From assembly GCA_003445095.1 (NCBI GenBank), contig DLVS01000219.1:1-6733 (forward strand): 6,733 bases of DNA, given 5' to 3'. The position numbers and the translations under genes are program-made. Below the pieces are notes generated by a model. That model worked only from the letters and a program-made list of their open reading frames with translations, was not told where the DNA came from and did no database searches. Source of the stretch: Verrucomicrobiales bacterium. GTDB lineage: Bacteria > Verrucomicrobiota > Verrucomicrobiia > Limisphaerales > UBA9464. Positions 1 to 5,306 of this stretch are shown one piece after another. Every line of letters begins with the position of its first letter. Position 1 is the first letter of the stretch.

Positions 1-998
1 CGCTGGGTCTCGAGGAGAAACTCCGCGGTGTCACGATCGCGGGCGGATTTTTCGCTGAAGAGATTCCAGAGCGGACGAAATCCCACGCGACCGGCGGCGA
101 AGGCATCGCGCTTCGCTGTCGTGCCTCCCCACTTCGCCTTCGCGGCTTCCAGCGAGCCGTATCTGCGGATCAACCACGCACCGAACTGCGCCTCGAGGAT
201 TTCCATTTGGGCGGCGGGAATCTGGTCCGGATTGAAGGTCCAGAAAAAGAAGGAGTCCTCGTTCTGGATCTCCACCCCGAAGATCGCGGGTTCATCCACG
301 AGACGGCGCCCGGTGGCGTCCGGAGTGAGCAGCAGCGCCTTCCACCAACCGCGGTAATGCGCCTGGAACTCCGGATTGAACATCAGCGCGGCAAACGGGT
401 GGGTTTTGCCGTCGTATCCCTTGAGCCATGGATGATCCGCGGCCGGCGTCATCCAGAGCGGAAAATAGATCGAGAGGTGCGAGTAGATCCCCTCCGCCTT
501 GAGGGCGGCCACGGCTTCCTGGGCGTGCGCCACGCGCTTCGGATCCCACCCGCCCGACTTTTGGAACACCGCCCCATGCATCCGCACCAGGTTGACCCCG
601 TACTTGGCGAGGCGGCGCGCACAGGCCGCGAGGGCCGGACCGCTCAACTCGGCCGGTGGACCGTTGACCGCCCAGAAGCGGACCGGTTCCTGGTTCGCGA
701 AGTGAACTAACTCGTCTCCGCGCACCGCTATGACACCATGCTCTCCGGCGAACTTCTCGTTCAGGAACCGCAAGTCTACGGGGCTCTCAGCGAAGGGATC
801 CGCTGGCGGGTCGAACGCAAACCAATCCGAGTCGTCCGCCGCCGCCCCGGCTCGACAACAGGTCCAAGCGACGGCGAGAACCGCGCTCAGGATTCTCCGT
901 CCCGCAGCCGCGAGAAGCCGCCGGTCTCCCCCGGCACCGAACAGCGAGCGGTGCCTCGGTTGTAGGTCGTGGTTCAAACGATGAAGCACAATTCTCAT
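1..998 (-). CDS. Exported glycoside hydrolase, clan GH-A/cellulase-like, 3' part outside window
   Basis: Reading the minus strand from ATG at 998 gives 332 codons with no stop up to the window edge, so only the N-terminal part is visible. An in-frame TGA lies 16 codons upstream and no ATG falls between. The N-terminus has a long Arg-rich stretch (about 1-35), a hydrophobic segment (36-48, ILSAVLAVAW...) and an Ala-rich likely cleavage site near residues 50-54, which suggests export. The mature part has EPVRFWAVNG (104-113), NLVRMHG (136-142, the strand-2 Arg/His pattern of TIM-barrel hydrolases) and EIQNED (243-248). In the last, Asn246-Glu247 fits the Asn-Glu acid/base position of clan GH-A. 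The nucleophile Glu would lie beyond the window. It probably cleaves a beta-linked polysaccharide or glycoside in the periplasm or outside the cell; the substrate cannot be told. The gene is divergent from trpE. A start downstream of 998 (GTG at 989, TTG at 977) would shorten the long n-region. I am fairly sure of the fold class and unsure of the family (GH5-like or a related group). Confidence 0.72.
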   Translation of the reverse strand, partial: MRIVLHRLNHDLQPRHRSLFGAGGDRRLLAAAGRRILSAVLAVAWTCCRAGAAADDSDWFAFDPPADPFAESPVDLRFLNEKFAGEHGVIAVRGDELVHFANQEPVRFWAVNGPPAELSGPALAACARRLAKYGVNLVRMHGAVFQKSGGWDPKRVAHAQEAVAALKAEGIYSHLSIYFPLWMTPAADHPWLKGYDGKTHPFAALMFNPEFQAHYRGWWKALLLTPDATGRRLVDEPAIFGVEIQNEDSFFFWTFNPDQIPAAQMEILEAQFGAWLIRRYGSLEAAKAKWGGTTAKRDAFAAGRVGFRPLWNLFSEKSARDRDTAEFLLETQ

Positions 999-1303
999 TG
1001 GATAGCCTTCATTGTCCGTGGAAATGACGCTCGCGACGGATTTTCACGAAAGCGAACCAAATTGTGGCGCTAGGACCGAACGAGGCGCATCGCGGCATTG
1101 CTCCGGGCGGAAGTTGAGCAGATTCAGAATGCCATGAACGACCGCCGCCGCCCGGCTGGCTTTCGGCTTTTTGCGCACGTGAGTCGATCCGTAGTGGCAT
1201 TGAGGAATGAGTCATCGGCAGCCAGGGGTTCCCCAAACCATCCCGTGCCGACTCCTTGCTCGCCACCGCGAAGGAGAATGAGCATGATTCCGGTCTCGTT
1301 GCC
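999..1303. other. Divergent intergenic region between the hydrolase gene and trpE
   Basis: These 305 bases separate two divergent genes and should carry both promoters. I see no convincing -35/-10 pair, tRNA or strong hairpin. Open frames here on both strands look like chance frames of GC-rich DNA and have no recognisable protein content. Near the right end, AAGGAG (1271-1276) is a good Shine-Dalgarno sequence. It sits before ATG codons at 1278 and 1284 that are not in the trpE frame. A GCCG/CGGC mini-stem followed by five T's (1147-1172) is too short to call a terminator or attenuator. Confidence 0.5.
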
Positions 1304-2824
1304 ATGGACGCACCGTCGCTCCCCGAATTTCTTCAGCTTGCGGAGCGGGGAAACCTAATCCCCGTGACCCGTCGGCTGCTGGCTGACTTCGAGACTCCAC
1401 TCTCAGCTTATTGGAAACTTCGGGGCCACGGTGAGTCGTTCCTCTTCGAATCAGTGGAGGGCGGCGAACACTTGGGGCGGTATTCATTTGTCGGCTGCAA
1501 CCCACGCGCTGTGATTCGGCAACAAGGCCGCTTCGTGGAGGTGTGGGAGAATGGTCGGCTGTCAGAACGAACCGAAGTCTCCCGCGAGCCTGGGCCAGGT
1601 CGAGTCCCGGACGGACTTCGCGTAGTCGAAACGGTGATGGCGCGTTTCCGAGCGGTGGACGTTCCGGGACTCCCGCGCTTCTCGGGCGGCGCTGTTGGGT
1701 TTATCGGCTACGAGTTCATTCACGACGTCGAACCCGTTGTGCCGCGAGCGAGTCGTGATGAACTCAACACGCCCACGCTCTATTTTCTGATTGCCGACGA
1801 GTTGCTGATTTTTGATCGCGTCGCCCAAACGCTCACCGTCCTGGTGAGCGCGGTGATCGAACCCGGTCAAGCGCCGGCCGAAGCGTACGAGGACGCAGTC
1901 GGAGAAATCGACCGTCTGGTAGAGCTGTTGAAGCAGCCGCTCAATTCCGCTCCCGTGGAACTTCCGGCCGAGCCGCCCTTCGTCGCCTTCGAATCGAACA
2001 CCTCGCAAGCGCAATTCGAAGCGAACGTGCTCAAGGCGAAGGAATTCATTACCGCGGGTGACATCATTCAGGTGGTCGGTTCCCAACGGTTCAGCGCACC
2101 GGTGACCGCGACGCCGCTCGATCTGTACCGAGCGGTTCGGACCGTCAATCCGTCGCCGTACATGTTCTTGCTCGAGCTCGACGGCTTGTCGTTGGTCGGC
2201 GCTTCTCCCGAGCTGCACGTCCGCTGCGTGGACCGGCAAGTGGAGATTCGTCCGATCGCGGGCACGCGCCGCCGCGGCAGAACTCCGGCTGAAGATCGCG
2301 CGCTGGCCGACGAATTGTTGACCGATCCCAAAGAACGGGCCGAACACGTTATGCTGGTGGATCTCGCGCGGAACGATATTGGCCGGGTGTGTGAGTTTGG
2401 CTCGGTGCAGGTGAAGGAACTAATGGTCGTCGAGCGCTACAGTCACGTGATGCACATCGTGTCGCAAGTGAACGGGACCTTGGCGCCCACGCACTCGGCG
2501 TTCGATTTGATGCGCACCACGTTTCCCGCCGGCACCTTGAGCGGCGCTCCCAAGATTCGGGCCATGCAATTGATCGCGGAACTTGAAGGGACCACCCGCG
2601 GTCCTTATGGAGGATGTGTGGGCTACTTTGGCTTCAACGGCAACGCAGACCATTGCATCACGATTCGCACGGCTTTGCTGAAGGACGGCCGCGCTTACGT
2701 GCAGGCTGGCGGTGGGTGGGTCAACGATTCGACTCCCGAGGGAGAATTCGAGGAAACGGTCAATAAATCCAAGGCTCTGCGCAAAGCAATCGCCCTGGCG
2801 GAGAGTTTTGTGGGCGCAAGGTGA
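1304..2824 (+). CDS. trpE: Anthranilate synthase component I (TrpE)
   Basis: This is the large subunit of anthranilate synthase, which converts chorismate to anthranilate using ammonia supplied by a TrpG glutaminase: the first committed step of tryptophan synthesis, in the cytoplasm. From ATG 1304 it is 506 aa, a normal length. The N-terminal domain has GNLIPV (16-21) and FLFESVE (46-52, the region that binds feedback Trp). The C-terminal chorismate-binding domain has PIAGTRRRG (317-325), ARNDIGRV (355-362), FPAGTLSGAPK (407-417), GYFGFNGNADHCITIRT (440-456) and DSTPEGEFEETVNK (475-488). The IAGT, AGTLSGAPK and IRT motifs and the EFEET glutamates support TrpE over isochorismate or PabB enzymes, though PabB is the main alternative. 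The frame stays open to TTG 1256 (522 aa), but homology begins at about 1304; neither start has a clear Shine-Dalgarno. No trpG adjoins it here. The QAGGGWVND stretch (467-475) differs from the usual GAGIVAD. Confidence 0.93.
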   Translation: MDAPSLPEFLQLAERGNLIPVTRRLLADFETPLSAYWKLRGHGESFLFESVEGGEHLGRYSFVGCNPRAVIRQQGRFVEVWENGRLSERTEVSREPGPGRVPDGLRVVETVMARFRAVDVPGLPRFSGGAVGFIGYEFIHDVEPVVPRASRDELNTPTLYFLIADELLIFDRVAQTLTVLVSAVIEPGQAPAEAYEDAVGEIDRLVELLKQPLNSAPVELPAEPPFVAFESNTSQAQFEANVLKAKEFITAGDIIQVVGSQRFSAPVTATPLDLYRAVRTVNPSPYMFLLELDGLSLVGASPELHVRCVDRQVEIRPIAGTRRRGRTPAEDRALADELLTDPKERAEHVMLVDLARNDIGRVCEFGSVQVKELMVVERYSHVMHIVSQVNGTLAPTHSAFDLMRTTFPAGTLSGAPKIRAMQLIAELEGTTRGPYGGCVGYFGFNGNADHCITIRTALLKDGRAYVQAGGGWVNDSTPEGEFEETVNKSKALRKAIALAESFVGAR

Positions 2825-2898
2825 GGAGGTTGCCGTGACTCAGCCCAGAATCGGTGGGTTGAGGTTTAACCGAGCCGTGGGTGTCTTGGCGAATGGGC

Positions 2899-2920
2899 AC
2901 GTTAGTGACTTCACTAGCGT
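2899..2920. repeat. Inverted repeat, 10-bp stem with 2-base loop, between trpE and the tonB-like gene
   Basis: ACGTTAGTGA and TCACTAGCGT form ten consecutive pairs (one is G-U in RNA) around a CT centre. The element lies 75 bases after the trpE stop and about 190 bases before the tonB-like start. There is no T tract on either side, so it is a poor rho-independent terminator. The near-palindrome would also fit a binding site for a dimeric regulator. A second GC-only inverted repeat follows (CGCCCC 2938-2943, GGGGCG 2952-2957). The rest of the 288-base gap (2825-3112) shows no gene or recognisable promoter. The pairing is plain to see; the function is inference. Confidence 0.5.
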
Positions 2921-3112
2921 ACGGCTCTGCCTAGCGTCGCCCCACCACCCCGGGGCGGTAGCCGTGTCTATCCGCCCGGTTCAGTTTGATTGTCCCCGCA
3001 AGGTGCCCAAAAAAGACGGATTGAACGTCCAGTGACCCCGGGCCGTCGACGATTCCGACGTTGGCGAGGCACTTGCCCAGCGCGAAACTGTGCGGCACGA
3101 TAGCGGACCTGA

Positions 3113-4216
3113 ATGACGGCAGCATTGCCCAGCTCAAATCGATTCCGGCGGTGGGGGTCACCGATTGTGATCGCCCTTCTGGTGTCGTTGCTGTTGCACC
3201 TGTACGTCTGGCTGATGCTGGTGCTCGTCCAGGCGGCCTTGGAAAACGGATGGTTGCCCCCGTGGGTGCGCAACGCCGTGCAGCCGTTGGCCGCCTTGAC
3301 TTCGTCGACGACCAACGCTCCGGTCAAACCGCCGGAAGTCTGGAACGAAATCCCCCTGCAGTTCGTCGAAGTCGATCCGGCGGCGGTCACGGACGATGCC
3401 GCGGAAAACGCGCCGTTCTTCTCAACGGCCAACACACGGGCGGCCAATCCGAACCCGCCCGAAAAGGATCAGGGCAAACCACGAGTCGATGGCTGGCGCG
3501 AAGACGTCCTCAAGACCTTTGATACGCCGAGACCGCTCGAGAAGCCGCAGCCGGCTCAGCCCAAAGTGACCGAAGTGACTCCGGCCGAGCCTGACGACCT
3601 GACCAGCAAGCCACAGCCGATCGTCGAACCGGTCGTGCCGCCCCTCCATGTCCGACCGGCCGTCCCGGTTCAATTGCCAGCTCCGGGACAGACCTTGCTC
3701 GCCAAAGCCGATCCTAAGGCCACCAGCCCGACTCCTCCAGATGCGAAGTCGCCGGAAGCCAACTCGACACCTTCGCCGCCGACTCCGAAGCGTCGTCCGC
3801 CCAAACGCTTGTCGGAGGTTATGCCGACGAAGGGCGCGCTCGTGGGTGAACGAATGAAGCAAGATGGCGGGGTCCAACGCATGGCCGTCGAGTCGTCGCT
3901 CGACGTCAAAGCCAGCCCGCTCGGAGATTACCATTATCGCATGGTACTCGCCGTCCAAGAGCAGTGGTATCGGCTCTTGGAAGAGCGGCGGTTTGCGCTT
4001 GAGCGCATCGGAAAGGTTACGGTGACTTTTGACCTGCACTCCGACGGCACGATCACGGAGGTCGCGACTAAAGACTCCAATGTCGGCGAGGTTCTTTCCT
4101 TCCTCTGTGAGTTGTCCGTCATGCAACCAGCTCCGTTCGGTCGCTGGCCGGCGGAAATCCGGCGTTTGATCGGCGGAGACGTTATCCCGGTCACGTTTAC
4201 GTTTAACTATTACTGA
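3113..4216 (+). CDS. TonB/TolA-like energy-transducing arm protein
   Basis: This 367-aa protein has the layout of TonB and TolA: a short basic cytoplasmic end (1-16), one membrane helix (about 17-40), a Pro/Lys/Glu-rich spacer (about 65-235) and a compact C-terminal domain (about 270-367). The helix carries Ser25-Leu-Leu-Leu-His29, the same Ser-x3-His spacing as Ser16/His20 of E. coli TonB, which couple to ExbB/ExbD. The C-terminal domain contains KVTVTFDLHSDGTITEV (301-317), like the TonB beta strands. It is preceded by a helix with Tyr275 and Trp285 in place of a Tyr-Pro motif, which resembles TolA. It should carry proton-motive energy from the inner-membrane motor across the periplasm to an outer-membrane partner. 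An in-frame TGA directly precedes ATG 3113, so this is the first possible start; no Shine-Dalgarno is evident. It is the first gene of a three-gene operon, and the exbB-like start follows its stop by one base. Whether to name it tonB or tolA is open; the gene order favours a Ton-type role. Confidence 0.82.
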   Translation: MTAALPSSNRFRRWGSPIVIALLVSLLLHLYVWLMLVLVQAALENGWLPPWVRNAVQPLAALTSSTTNAPVKPPEVWNEIPLQFVEVDPAAVTDDAAENAPFFSTANTRAANPNPPEKDQGKPRVDGWREDVLKTFDTPRPLEKPQPAQPKVTEVTPAEPDDLTSKPQPIVEPVVPPLHVRPAVPVQLPAPGQTLLAKADPKATSPTPPDAKSPEANSTPSPPTPKRRPPKRLSEVMPTKGALVGERMKQDGGVQRMAVESSLDVKASPLGDYHYRMVLAVQEQWYRLLEERRFALERIGKVTVTFDLHSDGTITEVATKDSNVGEVLSFLCELSVMQPAPFGRWPAEIRRLIGGDVIPVTFTFNYY

Positions 4217-4217
4217 A

Positions 4218-4850
4218 ATGGTCGCTTCGCTGGCGGACGGTGGTCCGTTCATTTGGGTGTTGCTCTTTCTCTCCGTGGTCGCCTTGGCGATCGTCCTGGA
4301 GCGAGGGTGGTCGTTACGGCGTTCCAAAGTTTTGCCCCCGGCCCTCGTGGAGGCGATGAACACGGCCGATGTGGCGACTCTCCGCGGCGCGTGCACCGCG
4401 ACGCCCTCCGTCTTGGCTGGCTTGGTATTGTCGGTCCTAGATCATTTGCGTTGGCCGAAAGAGGAAACCGTGAGCGCGGTCGAAGTCAAAGCGCGCCGGG
4501 AAGTCGTCCAGTTGGAACGAGGCCTCGTTTTGCTGGAAGTGATCGTCGGCGTCGCTCCGTTGATTGGCCTTGTGGGTACGATTTACGGGATCATTCCCTT
4601 GTTCGTCGACTTCGGGAAAGCGATCTCCGGCGACTACGCGCTCCTGGCCAAAGGGATTGGAGCGGCGCTCAACAAAACCCTCGCGGGATTGATGGTCGCC
4701 ATCCCCTCACTGGTCGCTTGGAGTTATTACAACAAGAAGGTGGAGGTTCTGGCGGTCGAATTGGAAGGCCAGTGTGACGATCTCATCCGCCGTCAATACC
4801 TCGGCGGGGCCGGGGCTCCGGCAGCCGGAAGCACGGCGTCGAAGCCATGA
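4218..4850 (+). CDS. ExbB/TolQ/MotA-family proton channel
   Basis: This 210-aa inner-membrane protein is the channel part of a proton-driven motor with the ExbD-like protein next to it, powering the TonB-like arm. Three membrane helices are visible: about 11-27, 104-129 and 145-171. The long stretch between the first two is cytoplasmic, as in ExbB and TolQ. The family signature APLIGLVGTIYGIIPLF (113-129) lies in the second helix. The third contains ALNKTLAGLMVAIPSL (150-165), with Thr154 in the pore-lining pattern TxxGLxxAIP and Ala-Ile-Pro conserved. The charged amphipathic segment REVVQLERG (94-102) before helix 2 is also typical. Its length is close to TolQ/ExbB (about 230-240 aa), with a short Ala/Gly/Ser tail (196-210). 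It starts 1 base after the upstream stop and its TGA overlaps the next ATG (ATGA), so translation is probably coupled. ExbB and TolQ cannot be separated by sequence alone here. Confidence 0.93.
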   Translation: MVASLADGGPFIWVLLFLSVVALAIVLERGWSLRRSKVLPPALVEAMNTADVATLRGACTATPSVLAGLVLSVLDHLRWPKEETVSAVEVKARREVVQLERGLVLLEVIVGVAPLIGLVGTIYGIIPLFVDFGKAISGDYALLAKGIGAALNKTLAGLMVAIPSLVAWSYYNKKVEVLAVELEGQCDDLIRRQYLGGAGAPAAGSTASKP

Positions 4851-5269
4851 AGTTTTATCCGCGGCGGCGGCGTTCGGCTCCGGCGGTCATCATCATCTCA
4901 TTGATCGATGTGCTGTTGGTGATGTTGGTGTTCCTGCTCTTTACCACCACCATCAAGAACACTCCGGCCCTCAAGCTCGAGCTTCCCGAAACGAGCGAGG
5001 CGCCTAAGCCTGGAGCGAGCACCGAAAAACCTCCACTGATCGTCACGGTCGCGCCGACGGCTCCGAACTATTTTATCGGCAATCGCGCGATTACGGCGGA
5101 AAAGCTGTTGAGCGAGTTGAAGGCGGCGAAGACCAATGATCCGCAACTGCGTTTGGTGATCCGGGGCGATGGCGACGCGGCCTGGCGGCTGGTGGTCAAG
5201 GTTTTGGACTTCGCCAAACAGTCCCACATTACCAACGTCCGGGCGTTCACGAAGAATAAGACTCCTTAG
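4847..5269 (+). CDS. ExbD/TolR-family biopolymer transport protein
   Basis: This 140-aa protein has a basic cytoplasmic start (MKFYPRRRR), one membrane helix (about 13-36) and a periplasmic domain, the standard ExbD/TolR plan and length. Asp21 in SLIDVLLVMLVFLLFTT (18-34) is the membrane carboxylate, equivalent to Asp25 of ExbD and Asp23 of TolR, that is protonated during motor function. LKLELPE (42-48) after the helix matches the family's conserved LP element. The periplasmic part has LRLVIRGDGDAAW (101-113) and a final VKVLDFAKQ helix and VRAF strand, the usual fold. Together with the channel gene it should form the proton-driven stator. Its ATG overlaps the channel gene's stop by 4 bases. 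It is the last gene of the operon, with only 37 bases to the converging antiporter stop. Confidence 0.92.
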   Translation: MKFYPRRRRSAPAVIIISLIDVLLVMLVFLLFTTTIKNTPALKLELPETSEAPKPGASTEKPPLIVTVAPTAPNYFIGNRAITAEKLLSELKAAKTNDPQLRLVIRGDGDAAWRLVVKVLDFAKQSHITNVRAFTKNKTP

Positions 5270-5306
5270 CCGGAACCTGACTATGTCGCCGCGAGTGAAG
5301 CGAAAC

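Noticed and set aside
207..710. 167-codon plus-strand frame at the left end
   Set aside because: It is opposite the glycoside hydrolase, whose frame shows conserved motifs (EIQNED, EPVRFW). The plus-strand protein has no recognisable content.
1147..1172. GCCG...CGGC followed by TTTTT as a trp attenuator or terminator
   Set aside because: The stem is only four pairs with a 13-base loop, and no competing structure or Trp-rich leader is next to it.
1256..1303. TTG at 1256 as the trpE start
   Set aside because: The 16 extra residues are polar, are not like TrpE N-termini, and lack a Shine-Dalgarno. ATG 1304 leads straight into the conserved region.
1009..1305. 98-codon minus-strand frame and overlapping plus-strand frames in the divergent intergenic region
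   Set aside because: No family resemblance, no supporting ribosome-binding site, and each would overlap the trpE start or the hydrolase promoter.
1562..2347. 261-codon open frame antisense to trpE
   Set aside because: It lies wholly opposite a gene with strong family motifs, its protein is Arg-rich and has no recognisable domain, and long antisense frames are expected in GC-rich coding DNA.
2938..2957. CGCCCC/GGGGCG hairpin as a rho-independent terminator for trpE
   Set aside because: It is six GC pairs around eight bases with no T tract on either side; in GC-rich DNA this is easily chance.
2986..3014. TTGATT as a -35 element for the motor operon
   Set aside because: At a spacing of 17 bases the next hexamer is in an A-run with no TATAAT resemblance.
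2712..3035. 107-codon plus-strand frame running from the trpE end into the gap
   Set aside because: It starts inside trpE in another frame, and its continuation after 2824 has no recognisable protein signature.
3422..4396. 324-codon open frame antisense to the tonB-like and exbB-like genes
   Set aside because: It spans the junction of two real plus-strand genes, is Arg-rich and low in complexity, and mirrors the Pro-rich spacer. It is a shadow frame.
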